Of a stretch of 7,328 nt of DNA, positions 1-6,930 are shown in pieces. The stretch's first letter is position 1, and the number at the start of each line of letters is the position of its first letter. The stretch comes from Planctomycetota bacterium (lineage in GTDB: Bacteria > Planctomycetota > Planctomycetia > Planctomycetales > Planctomycetaceae): assembly GCA_026692825.1 (NCBI GenBank), contig JAPLOC010000449.1:1106-8433 (forward strand). The letters are read 5' to 3'. A program made the position numbers and the translations under genes. The notes below the pieces were generated by a model that was given only the letters and a program-made list of their open reading frames with translations, did no database searches and was not told the origin of the DNA.

Positions 1-323
1 GACGACTGTTCTTCGCCCCGATCGACGCGATTCGCCACGTGGTCGCGAAGGGGGGCTTGACGCTCGACCAGATCGACTTGTTTGAGATCAACGAAGCGTT
101 CGCATCGCAAACGGTCGCCTGTGTTCGGGGATTGAACATCGACCCCGCCAAAGTCAATGTGAATGGGGGGGCGGTGGCTCTTGGTCACCCCATCGGCGCC
201 AGTGGGGCGCGGGTTCTCACCACGCTGCTGTGGGCGCTCCATGCGCGGCAGGCGCGGTATGGCGTCGCGAGCCTGTGTCTTGGTGGCGGCAACGCCGTCG
301 CGCTGCTGGTGGAAATGGCGTGA
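1..323 (+). CDS. Thiolase family protein (acetyl-CoA acetyltransferase type), C-terminal part
   Basis: This is the C-terminal ~106 residues of a thiolase; the 5' part, including the nucleophilic cysteine near residue 90 of the family, lies left of the window. The open frame runs from base 3 without a start, so the GTG at 39 is an internal codon, not the start. Three classic thiolase signatures are visible in order: NEAFA (bases ~90-104), GHPIGASGAR with the catalytic His (~183-212), and the C-terminal CLGGGNA carrying the second active-site Cys (~276-296). The frame closes with LLVEMA and TGA at 321-323, where family members normally end. Thiolases condense two acyl-CoA units or cleave 3-ketoacyl-CoA in the cytoplasm. 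Whether this one is biosynthetic (AtoB/PhaA-like) or degradative (FadA-like) cannot be told from this fragment. It converges on the cysteine-cluster gene, 45 bp between the two stops. Confidence 0.95.
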   Translation, partial: RLFFAPIDAIRHVVAKGGLTLDQIDLFEINEAFASQTVACVRGLNIDPAKVNVNGGAVALGHPIGASGARVLTTLLWALHARQARYGVASLCLGGGNAVALLVEMA

Positions 324-348
324 CGTCAAAATTAGGCACGATTCCTGG

Positions 349-372
349 TTGACAGTGAAATCGCAGTGTCAA
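349..372. terminator. Weak hairpin between convergent stops
   Basis: The arms TTGACA (349-354) and TGTCAA (367-372) can pair. A G-G mismatch and two further base pairs lie inside, around a short AAATCG loop. The hairpin sits in the 45-bp space between the convergent thiolase and YkgJ-type genes and overlaps the TGA of the latter (369-371, read on the minus strand). There is no U-tract on either side, so a bidirectional terminator role rests mainly on position. Confidence 0.3.
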
Positions 373-1637
373 TTCGAATAATGCGCCAACAATCGCGTCA
401 CTTCCTTTTGTTTCCACAAGAGCCGTTGTCGCTGCCGAAATGCTCCCATGCCCAGTGCCGGGGAATAGCCATGATGATGATCGACCACCGTCACCGCGCG
501 GGCGAAATCGTCGGCAGTCCAGACGTCCCGGCCCGCGCCACGGGCGAGCCAGCGCGCCAGATAGCAGACACAGACGACCGCCAGTCCCAGAGACGCGAAC
601 CCTTCGACCAAAGGGACGTCGTAGTACGCCCGCCCGCAAAAGTGCAGGCTCTGTAGCTTCACACGCACATAACGGGTCAACACCTCTTCTGACTCTGCTG
701 GTATCGGACCAAACGATGTCTCCAGCGCCTCGAAGGGGACCGCCTGAAACCCCTCCTGCAACGGCGTCAACTCGCCCCGGCCGGCGGCGAAGCTCCAGAT
801 CGCGCGGAGCAGTTTCCACCGATAACCAATTCCCCTCTGGTCGGACCGAAACGTGTCGCGACGCGCGTATTGCGCGACGAGCATGCGAAACAACTGCCGG
901 GCGATCGCGCCGGGTGGCGCGGTCTGCCGGGGCAGCGTCGGCAGTTCCGACTTCACCGCCTGCGTGACGATCGACAGGAAGTCGGCCAGCCGAGGTCCGC
1001 GCACGCGCTCGAAACTCGCCTGACCGATGAGGTCGACCGCCCCCAGGGACCACAACATTTTCAACACAAACGGTTCGCCCTCGGTCGCCAGCGTGGCATC
1101 GAGCGCCGCGATGATTTGCAGCGTGTCGGGCCAGTCGAGCTGTTGTTTCGACGAGAGGCGGGGGGGTGGGAATTCCCGCGCCGACTCGGGAACGACCAGC
1201 CGCTCCAGTTCCTTGAGTTCCCCCTGCTGACGGGACATGGACGCCCCGCGATTGGCGACCACCGACGGACAACTGAAGCGCAATCCGACCGCGATCTTGC
1301 GACCCGCGGGGTGAAACGCGAAGGGATATACCCGGCAGGCGAGCGGTTTGGCTGGCTCGCCAAATTTGGCATGAATTCGGCACAATCCCTTGTCGTCCAG
1401 AAACAAACAGGCCCCGTCCGGTTGATGAGCCAGTCGCCAGCGGCGGTTCCAGGGGAACGCGCCCATCCGTTCAATCACGGGACTCCCCGCCGGGATTCCA
1501 TCAGCCACCGTCCAGTTTTGAGCGACGATCCGCTCGCGTTCGGCGGAGGTGATTTCAATCTCATGCTGCCGACAGCAACCGCCGCAATTGTGGCAACTCC
1601 AGTTCTGCAGGGTCGGAAGTTGCAGGGGCAGCGGCAT
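369..1637 (-). CDS. YkgJ-type cysteine-cluster protein with long C-terminal extension
   Basis: A 422-aa protein, predicted cytoplasmic because it has no signal peptide. The N-terminal ~125 residues carry the zinc/iron-chelating cysteine-cluster pattern of the YkgJ (UPF0153) family: CxxCxxCC at C15, C18, C21 and C22, then C77, C86 in GLCRIH, C101 in ACRVYPF, and C123. These eight cysteines could hold an Fe-S cluster or zinc. Most YkgJ proteins are much shorter; the remaining ~300 residues are helical-looking, have no motif I recognise, and include a His triplet at 387-389. FliB-like lysine N-methylases have a similar length and a related cysteine layout, so that is a possible alternative. The biochemical role is unknown. 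I chose ATG 1637 because it lies just before the conserved domain; ATG 1685 (16 residues longer) is possible, and neither has a clear ribosome binding site. The gene is divergent from the 592-aa secreted protein gene and stands alone on its strand here. Confidence 0.85.
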   Translation of the reverse strand: MPLPLQLPTLQNWSCHNCGGCCRQHEIEITSAERERIVAQNWTVADGIPAGSPVIERMGAFPWNRRWRLAHQPDGACLFLDDKGLCRIHAKFGEPAKPLACRVYPFAFHPAGRKIAVGLRFSCPSVVANRGASMSRQQGELKELERLVVPESAREFPPPRLSSKQQLDWPDTLQIIAALDATLATEGEPFVLKMLWSLGAVDLIGQASFERVRGPRLADFLSIVTQAVKSELPTLPRQTAPPGAIARQLFRMLVAQYARRDTFRSDQRGIGYRWKLLRAIWSFAAGRGELTPLQEGFQAVPFEALETSFGPIPAESEEVLTRYVRVKLQSLHFCGRAYYDVPLVEGFASLGLAVVCVCYLARWLARGAGRDVWTADDFARAVTVVDHHHGYSPALGMGAFRQRQRLLWKQKEVTRLLAHYSN

Positions 1638-1755
1638 GGAGTGACCGGAATCGCTGGGGAAATCGCGTCGAGGGGAGAGAACCATCGTAACGGGGGGGCG
1701 AATGGTGACAAGGGGAAGCGGGGAGGGTCTTGCCGCTCGATTCCTCGCGTGGGCC

Positions 1756-1784
1756 ATAACAAAACCAACCGGCGGCGATCTCAA
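1756..1784 (-). promoter_or_regulatory. Candidate sigma70-type promoter for the YkgJ-type gene
   Basis: On the minus strand a -35-like TTGAGA (1784-1779) is followed after exactly 17 bases by a -10-like TGTTAT (1761-1756). The matches to TTGACA and TATAAT are 5/6 and 4/6. Transcription would start near 1749, giving a leader of about 110 bases to ATG 1637 or about 65 bases to ATG 1685, and ruling out start codons upstream of 1749. The call rests on consensus match and spacing only. Confidence 0.4.
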
Positions 1785-1805
1785 CTCCCGGGAAAGACCA
1801 ATTCC

Positions 1806-1837
1806 TTGACACCATTCCCGCGAAAATTCGGTATCCT
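1806..1837 (+). promoter_or_regulatory. Weak candidate promoter for the 592-aa secreted protein gene
   Basis: A perfect -35-like TTGACA (1806-1811) lies about 95 bases upstream of the ATG at 1902. The best -10-like match, TATCCT at 1832-1837, is 20 bases away, longer than the usual 16-18. The element is therefore suboptimal. Its position in the divergent spacer is right, but no other support is visible. Confidence 0.22.
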
Positions 1838-1901
1838 TCCCAGTCGTCCTCCTCCGACTTCCAAGAACCCGCCTGGTGCCTTCCTGCCGACTGTGTCCTC
1901 C

Positions 1902-3680
1902 ATGCGTTTCTACCCACCTACCCACCCGTCGCGTCACCGAATGGTCGGGTTACTGTCCGTCTGGCTGTTGAGCTGTTGGGCCGCGTCGGTGAGCGAATTG
2001 CGGGCCGACGATCGATGGACGCGGGTTCCCGCCGAGGCGGTGCTGGTGGTCGAGATGAATCACCCGGCTCGTGGGCTGCAGAGTGAATATCTCGCCCGAC
2101 TGTGGGAGACGGCCTCTCAGACCAGTGAATTGAGTCGCAAGCTGGCCGACGAAGAGAGCGACCGCTGGAGGCACGCGGCACGGTTTCTGGAACAGAGTCT
2201 GAAGACAGATTGGAAGAATGCCCTCGATCGCCTGACTGCGGGGGGCGTTGTCTTGGCGGTCGTCCCAACCGCGCCGACCTCTCCACCCGATGTGCTGTTA
2301 ATCGTCGAGGCGGATGCAGCCGAGACGTTGCGATCGTTTGTCACCACGATCCACACAGAACTCGCCCGACGGGATGTGACCGCCACCGAAAGTCAGGTTC
2401 ACCGTGGGATGACGTATTATCGCACGGGGGAGGCGTTTTACGCTCAAACCGACAAGACTCTGGTGGCTTCCAACAGCCGCCGCCTTCTGGTCGAATCGCT
2501 CGACCGTGCTGTCTCGCCCGCGGTAGAGGAAAAGCGACGGATCCCGGTGCCGCAGCGGTCCGACAGGTCGCAACCTTCTGAACCCCTTGCGGCGGTCCGG
2601 GGGTTTGTATCACTCGAGTGGCTGCGGGGGGTTCCCGAGATCGCGACGGCGTTGCGTGTTCCCGCGACCGAGCCGGCGGGGCAGTTGCTGTTTGGGGGTT
2701 ATCTTGACCTGTTTCGACGGGGGACAGTGGCCGAGCTGGAAGTCGCCCTCGATCAGGAGGGGGTCGAACTCTGCTGCCGCATCGACGCGGGCTCCGCAGG
2801 ACGGGCTGCCGAGTGGAAGGGGTTTTTCGCCGACGGGGTGTCCTCTCGCGCCTGGCCCGCACTCAATCCTCCCGGCACGGTCTATACCGCGAGCTGGTAT
2901 CGCGACTATCAGCAGCTTTGGGAAGCGCGACGACACTGGTTGACTCCGGGCGTGATCGCGGAATTGGAAGCGGAAAACGAACGCCAACGGAAGGCGGGAA
3001 TGCGGTTTGGAGTCGTCGATCTGGTCGAAGAAATGGGACCGCACCACCGGTTCGTGGTGGCCCGCTCCGCTGACGACAACTCTCGGGAAGGGAACTGGCC
3101 CCAGGCGGCGTTTACCATCGATCTCCGCGATCCCATGACTTTCCAGAAGCGATTTGTCGAGCCGTTGATTTCCATGTTGCGGGTTATCGCCGTCAGTGTG
3201 GGGGGAGACATTGAATTGTCCATGTCGGACGGGGTCACCGCGATGACTCTGGGATTCACAGCGACCCCGGAATCCGTACTCCCCGAATCGGTCGTCCGTG
3301 CAATTAGTCCGACGCTACTGACCGGTCACGGCTATTTGCTGCTGGCCACATCCCGCGAATTCGCGGAGGGAGTGTTCGCCGAAGTCGATCGTCGGCCAGC
3401 CGGCCTGGAAGACGCGTCGGCCGCCACAACCGAGCAACAACGACTCTCCCTCATGGCGATCGCCGACTTCTTTACGCAGTTCCGCCAGGAACTGGAACGC
3501 AACGTCGCGCGGGACAAGCAGCTCGGTCCGGCCGAAGCGAAACGTGAGGTCGATCTCTTCCTGACGCTGCTGCGGCAACTTGACTCGATCTCCAGTCGGA
3601 GTCAGTTGCGGGAATCCGGGTTTGAATACCGGATTCGCCTCGGAGGCGGAATGGGAACTGGCGAACAGCACTCCCGATGA
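1902..3680 (+). CDS. Secreted or lipid-anchored protein of unknown function, DUF3352-like layout
   Basis: A 592-aa exported protein I do not recognise by name. The N-terminus is a Sec-type signal: Arg at 2, 11 and 13, a hydrophobic stretch at about residues 14-30, and a likely cleavage after A35 (LRA before DD). An LLSC at 22-25 is a marginal lipobox, so it could be a lipoprotein instead. ATG 1902 is preferred over ATG 1941 because only the longer form supplies positive charge before the hydrophobic core; neither has a Shine-Dalgarno sequence. The mature part opens with VPAEAVLVVEMN and contains alternating helix-rich and strand-rich segments, such as DVLLIVEADAAETLRSFV and TLVASNSRRLLVESLDRA. 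This resembles the general layout of DUF3352-type bacterial surface proteins; that link is inference, with no catalytic motif seen. The reading frame extends open back to 870, but that part lies antisense over the YkgJ-type gene and is not coding. The Tat-signal gene follows 139 bp downstream in the same direction. Confidence 0.85.
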   Translation: MRFYPPTHPSRHRMVGLLSVWLLSCWAASVSELRADDRWTRVPAEAVLVVEMNHPARGLQSEYLARLWETASQTSELSRKLADEESDRWRHAARFLEQSLKTDWKNALDRLTAGGVVLAVVPTAPTSPPDVLLIVEADAAETLRSFVTTIHTELARRDVTATESQVHRGMTYYRTGEAFYAQTDKTLVASNSRRLLVESLDRAVSPAVEEKRRIPVPQRSDRSQPSEPLAAVRGFVSLEWLRGVPEIATALRVPATEPAGQLLFGGYLDLFRRGTVAELEVALDQEGVELCCRIDAGSAGRAAEWKGFFADGVSSRAWPALNPPGTVYTASWYRDYQQLWEARRHWLTPGVIAELEAENERQRKAGMRFGVVDLVEEMGPHHRFVVARSADDNSREGNWPQAAFTIDLRDPMTFQKRFVEPLISMLRVIAVSVGGDIELSMSDGVTAMTLGFTATPESVLPESVVRAISPTLLTGHGYLLLATSREFAEGVFAEVDRRPAGLEDASAATTEQQRLSLMAIADFFTQFRQELERNVARDKQLGPAEAKREVDLFLTLLRQLDSISSRSQLRESGFEYRIRLGGGMGTGEQHSR

Positions 3681-3808
3681 TTGGCGAGCCGAAACCGAAC
3701 GGACCTTACCAAAATCGGGACCCATCAAAGAATTTCGTGGCGTTTCACGACTTGGTTGGATACCTTGATTGTGTGTTTCGTGTGAACACCCGGAATTTCT
3801 CATCCTCT

Positions 3809-3812
3809 GGAG
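3809..3812 (+). promoter_or_regulatory. Ribosome binding site GGAG of the Tat-signal gene
   Basis: GGAG at 3809-3812 is 7 bases upstream of the ATG at 3820. It decides that start over the in-frame TTG at 3769, which would place 17 residues in front of the twin-arginine motif. Confidence 0.65.
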
Positions 3813-3819
3813 TCCCGTC

Positions 3820-5415
3820 ATGACAGCGTCCGTCACCAATCGTCGTGAGTTCTTGTCGTTTCTGGGACGTGGCATGTTGCTGGCGGGTGTGGGGGCCACC
3901 ACGGCTCATGAAATGGGACTGGTTCCCGGGCTGGCGAGCGCCTGGGCCGATGGCAACGCCCGGCTTTCGTTCGGTTCCCTCGAGCCCCTCGCCGCACTCC
4001 TCTCGGAAACCGCACCAGACAAGATTCTGAGGGTGGTGGTTCCGTTGATCAATCAGGGGACGGAACTGCGGCAGATCGTGGCGGCGGCGGCGTTGGCCAA
4101 CGCTCGCGCGTGCGGTGGCGAAGATTATGTCGGGTTTCACACGTTTATGGCGCTGGCCCCGGCTCTGCAAATGTCGCGGGAGTTGCCGACGGAACGCAAA
4201 CCGCTGCCGATTCTTAAGGTGCTGCATCGTAACTCCCGCTGTCTCGAAGAACGAGGGGGAAGTTCGGCTGACGACACCCTGACACCTGTCGCCGCGACCG
4301 ACGGAGTAAAAGCCAGTGCCGTCGCGCTGCAAGACGCCGTGCGGGGCCGCGATTTGAAGGCCGCTGAGCAGGTTTTCGCTCGCCTCTCGGCGGGTTCGCC
4401 CGAGTCGGCCTGGAACGATCTGTTGCCGACGGATCACGACGGCCCGGACGTGCATCGGACCGTGTTGGCTCACCGCGCCTGGGACATGCTGACGCTGGTC
4501 GGGCCAGAGCATGCCAACACACTGCTGCGACAATCGGTCCATTACTGTTGGAGAAATGAAGAGTATGCCACCAAGCGGTTCGCCCCGTTGCGTGATCTGC
4601 TCCCGAAGCTGTTCGATCAGCACGGACTGGCGGGCAAGAAGCGCGGCACCCGCGAGGCGGACGACACGTGGGTGGAATCGACGTTCCGGTCGTTGACCAA
4701 TCTCGCTCCCGCCGAGGCGGCGGGACTGGTCGCCGCCGCGCTGGCGGAAGGGTTTTCGCCCAATGCCATTACCGAGGCGATCGCCCTGGCGGCGAACGAA
4801 CTGGTGCTGCGTGATGAAGGCCGGCCGCCGCAATGGGCGCAACCGAACAAGCCCGTGGGCAGTGTGCATGGTGATTCGATCGGCGTTCACGCCAGCGACG
4901 CCGCCAACGCCTGGCGATACATCGCCGCCGCCAGCAATGACCGCAACTGCTTCGCCAGTCTGATCCTCTCGGCGTATCACGTCGCGATGGATTACCACGA
5001 ATCGACTCGCAGTGTTCGCGCCTGGTCCCCCCGGCCGACCGCCGAGGTTCTCAAATCGGTCACCTCGGAAGACCCGAAAACGCTGCTGGTCGAACTCGAC
5101 GGGGCGATTCGCGAAAAGAATCAGGAACTGGTCTGCGGGGTTGTCCGACGCTATTGCGATTTGGGACACGCCCACCGCCCGGTCCTCGACCTGCTGCTCG
5201 GCTATGCCACCAGCGAAGATGGGGCTCTGCACGCCGAGAAGTACTATCGCACGACCACCGACGAATTGGCCAGATCGCGGAAACAGCATCAGGCCCGCCA
5301 GCTTGTGGGTCTGGCTCGCGTGACCGCCAGCGAATTCGGGACGCCCGCCCCGGGTTACGAAGAGGCGTGTGGTTTGCTGAAAGTGCCGATGCGGGATTTG
5401 ATTTCCAGGAGTTAG
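3820..5415 (+). CDS. Tat-exported all-helical protein with internal duplication, function unknown
   Basis: A 531-aa protein with a twin-arginine signal: NRREFLSFLG at residues 7-16, a hydrophobic segment, and a probable cleavage site AWA/DG after residue 43. It is therefore probably exported folded, which often means a cofactor is bound before export. The mature part looks helical and Ala/Leu-rich, and appears to be two divergent copies, at about residues 55-245 and 286-505. Matching pairs are A65-P66/A296-P297, G80/G311, I86/I317, L92/L323, the motif D-x-[VI]-G-x-H (H107/H357), AVRGRD/AIREKN (173/429), H212/H471 and H231/H490. Similar Tat-signal proteins are, as I recall, common in planctomycetes and annotated as hypothetical. 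A remote link to His-rich oxidases such as the questin oxidase family is conceivable but not shown. The start is supported by GGAG 7 bases upstream. It lies 139 bp after the secreted 592-aa gene, possibly co-transcribed, and ends before a strong hairpin. Confidence 0.92.
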   Translation: MTASVTNRREFLSFLGRGMLLAGVGATTAHEMGLVPGLASAWADGNARLSFGSLEPLAALLSETAPDKILRVVVPLINQGTELRQIVAAAALANARACGGEDYVGFHTFMALAPALQMSRELPTERKPLPILKVLHRNSRCLEERGGSSADDTLTPVAATDGVKASAVALQDAVRGRDLKAAEQVFARLSAGSPESAWNDLLPTDHDGPDVHRTVLAHRAWDMLTLVGPEHANTLLRQSVHYCWRNEEYATKRFAPLRDLLPKLFDQHGLAGKKRGTREADDTWVESTFRSLTNLAPAEAAGLVAAALAEGFSPNAITEAIALAANELVLRDEGRPPQWAQPNKPVGSVHGDSIGVHASDAANAWRYIAAASNDRNCFASLILSAYHVAMDYHESTRSVRAWSPRPTAEVLKSVTSEDPKTLLVELDGAIREKNQELVCGVVRRYCDLGHAHRPVLDLLLGYATSEDGALHAEKYYRTTTDELARSRKQHQARQLVGLARVTASEFGTPAPGYEEACGLLKVPMRDLISRS

Positions 5416-5451
5416 ACGATCTACGGCATCCACTGAGAAATTTCGCGTTCG

Positions 5452-5482
5452 AGACCCCTGCGCCCTTGAAGGGCAGGGGTCT
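5452..5482. terminator. Bidirectional hairpin terminator between convergent genes
   Basis: The perfect 9-bp arms AGACCCCTG (5452-5460) and CAGGGGTCT (5474-5482) enclose an inner CCC/GGG stem (5463-5465 with 5471-5473), a TTGAA loop and a two-base CG bulge. It fills the 71-bp space between the stop of the Tat-signal gene (5415) and the stop of the SDR gene (5487), so it can serve both transcripts. No clear U-tract follows in either direction. Confidence 0.6.
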
Positions 5483-5486
5483 GAGG

Positions 5487-6296
5487 TTACCAGTGCATCA
5501 CAAACCCACCATCCACGTTGATGGTTTGTCCCGTGACCTGTTTGGCCCGTTCCGAGGAGAGGAACACGACCATGTCGGCGATGTCTTCGGGTTGTTGCCA
5601 GCGAGCCAGGGGGACCACCGTTTTCACTTTTTCGCCGGCCCAGTCCTCATAGCTGCGTTTCTTGTCGGTCGGTTGCAAATCGTTCCACGCCTGCCAGACC
5701 GACCGGTTGAGCGGCGTCTGCACCATTCCCGGGCAGACCGTATTCACGCGAATTGTGTGCGGGGCCAGATCCTTCGCCAGGCACTGGGCGAAATTGATAT
5801 TCGCCGCCTTCGCGGCGCTATAGGGAGGATCGGTCTGTGAACCGATCTGCCCCGCGACCGACGCGATGAACACCAGCGTCCCGGACTTTCGGGGGACCAT
5901 GTCGGGCACGACGGCGTGCGCCACGTGGACCATCCCCATGATGTTCACGTCGAGACACTTCTTCCAGTCGGCGGGGTGCAGGTTGGTGAACGGAAAGCCG
6001 AATTTCCCCGATCCAATTCCCGCCGCGTGAACCACGTGTCCGATCGGCCCCAACTGCCGCGACGTCTCCCGCGCAACCTGTTCGACCTGGGCGAAGTCCG
6101 TGACATCGACGGCGAACCCCAGACAACGAATGCCGCTGTCGTGTGACAGGTCGGCGGCCACGTTTTCCACAGCGGGATTGCGGTCCCACAGCGCGACCGA
6201 CGCTCCCTCGGCGGCGAACCGTCGGGCGATCGCCAGCCCGATTCCGCTTCCGCCCCCCGTGACAACCGCTACACGGCCGGTCAATTCCAGATCCAT
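5487..6296 (-). CDS. Short-chain dehydrogenase/reductase (SDR), classical FabG-like
   Basis: A 269-aa classical SDR, a cytoplasmic NAD(P)-dependent oxidoreductase of usual family length. The cofactor motif TGGGSGIG is at residues 13-20. Asp38 at the end of the second strand (ALWDRN) favours NAD(H) over NADP(H). DVTD at 64-67 contacts adenine. HAAG at 90-93 stands in for the usual NNAG. The catalytic set is N118, S146, Y159 and K163 (YSAAK), all present with normal spacing. CPG at 188-190 and the C-terminal TGQTINVDGG are typical. The substrate cannot be told; candidates include 3-oxoacyl thioesters, sugars or small alcohols. ATG 6296 is chosen because the conserved strand begins directly after it; the longer frame to GTG 6347 adds 17 residues unlike SDR N-termini. 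Upstream GAG bases give at most a weak ribosome binding site. The gene stands alone on the minus strand, facing the Tat-signal gene, with a repeat-bearing gap upstream. Confidence 0.95.
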   Translation of the reverse strand: MDLELTGRVAVVTGGGSGIGLAIARRFAAEGASVALWDRNPAVENVAADLSHDSGIRCLGFAVDVTDFAQVEQVARETSRQLGPIGHVVHAAGIGSGKFGFPFTNLHPADWKKCLDVNIMGMVHVAHAVVPDMVPRKSGTLVFIASVAGQIGSQTDPPYSAAKAANINFAQCLAKDLAPHTIRVNTVCPGMVQTPLNRSVWQAWNDLQPTDKKRSYEDWAGEKVKTVVPLARWQQPEDIADMVVFLSSERAKQVTGQTINVDGGFVMHW

Positions 6297-6424
6297 GGAG
6301 TTCTCGTTTCGACAGCGTTGAACAGATTGGGCTCCCATCACTCGCACCGCCGACAGCGCGGAGGAATTCGGGAAACACCCCAGACAATCGCGGTAACGTA
6401 GACAGAGTTCGTTGATTTATCCAC

Positions 6425-6447
6425 TGGGCGAGGCTCCTGCCGAGCCG
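6425..6447. repeat. Dispersed-repeat-like segment with short hairpin
   Basis: GGCTC (6432-6436) and GAGCC (6442-6446) pair around a five-base loop. On the minus strand the segment reads GGCTCGGCAGGAGCCTCG, which translates in one frame as GSAGAS. I recall this string recurring in intergenic DNA and spurious ORFs of planctomycete genomes. Only one copy is present here, so its repeat status depends on that recollection. Confidence 0.4.
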
Positions 6448-6644
6448 CCGCTGCGCCTTCCGCACAGCAAAAACCGTTCTCCGGGCAGCACTCGACCCAC
6501 GTTCCCCCAGAACCCGCCGCTGGATTCGCGGCGGTCCCAACGCGTGTTTCGAGTGTCCACGACTTCGGATTCAATTCGACATTACGGTTCGGTTGGATGC
6601 CGAGCGCTGCCCCGCGAACGGTGTCCGGCCGACGATCGCTCACA

Positions 6645-6742
6645 GGTGGTTCACGAGGACATTCGCCCTCCCGTCGCATCGGACTTGTTCCTTCATGTCG
6701 TTCGCCACCATTTGCGTCGCCTGCTGAACCCTTCAGCAGGCG
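6645..6742 (-). repeat. Composite intergenic repeat-like element ending in a strong hairpin
   Basis: Read on the minus strand, this stretch begins with a perfect 11-bp hairpin (6742-6718) and runs into sequence that translates as REGECPREP (about 6675-6648). I associate that peptide string with spurious ORFs from dispersed planctomycete intergenic repeats. The boundaries are approximate. No transposase, target-site duplication or terminal repeats are visible, so this would be a non-coding REP- or MITE-like element if real. Confidence 0.4.
6718..6742. repeat. Perfect 11-bp inverted repeat (hairpin)
   Basis: CGCCTGCTGAA (6718-6728) and TTCAGCAGGCG (6732-6742) are exact reverse complements around a CCC loop. 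This is the most stable simple hairpin in the window. No T-tract follows on either strand and no gene ends nearby, so it is unlikely to be an ordinary gene terminator and more likely part of a repeat element. Confidence 0.75.
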
Positions 6743-6930
6743 TGCCAATTGCGGAAAAAATCAGCAGGATTCCACTCCTTGGAATTGACGTAACACATTG
6801 AAATGTAGTTGTTTGCGACATTTTTTCACATTGTAGCGATTGTGTGGGTCATGCCCGGGGTATCGGTTCGTTCGCGGGATCGGGGCGTGTCGCAAGTGGC
6901 ACAGGCGGTTCATTCGATAAGTTGCGTCAG

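Noticed and set aside
217..1383. 388-aa minus-strand open frame
   Set aside because: It overlaps the YkgJ-type gene in another frame and runs antisense into the thiolase. Its composition is Arg/Gly-rich and it has no domain.
870..1901. Upstream extension of the 592-aa secreted protein to a start at 870
   Set aside because: The extension is antisense to the YkgJ-type gene, whose cysteine motifs are clear, and it would bury the signal peptide in the middle of the protein.
1638..1937. N-terminal extension of the YkgJ-type protein up to 1937
   Set aside because: The added 100 residues are Arg/Ser/Pro-rich, unlike the family. They would start upstream of the best minus-strand promoter and overlap the start of the divergent gene.
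3353..3366. Perfect 14-bp palindrome CCGCGAATTCGCGG
   Set aside because: It lies inside the 592-aa coding frame and is explained by ordinary codons for SREFAEG in GC-rich sequence. No second copy or regulatory context was seen.
3735..3789. Two 5-bp hairpins (TCGTG/CACGA and GTGTT/AACAC) between the two exported-protein genes
   Set aside because: The stems are too short and lack a T-tract, so I could not support a terminator or operator here.
3745..5433. 562-aa open frame on the minus strand across the Tat-signal gene
   Set aside because: It lies wholly antisense to a gene with a clear Tat signal, ribosome binding site and internal repeat. Its translation is rich in Arg, Gly and Gln with no recognisable domain, as expected for an antisense shadow in GC-rich DNA.
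6338..6801. Open frames of about 130 aa on both strands in the gap
   Set aside because: They have no ribosome binding site, are low-complexity, overlap each other, and include the repeat-derived strings GEAPAEP and REGECPREP.
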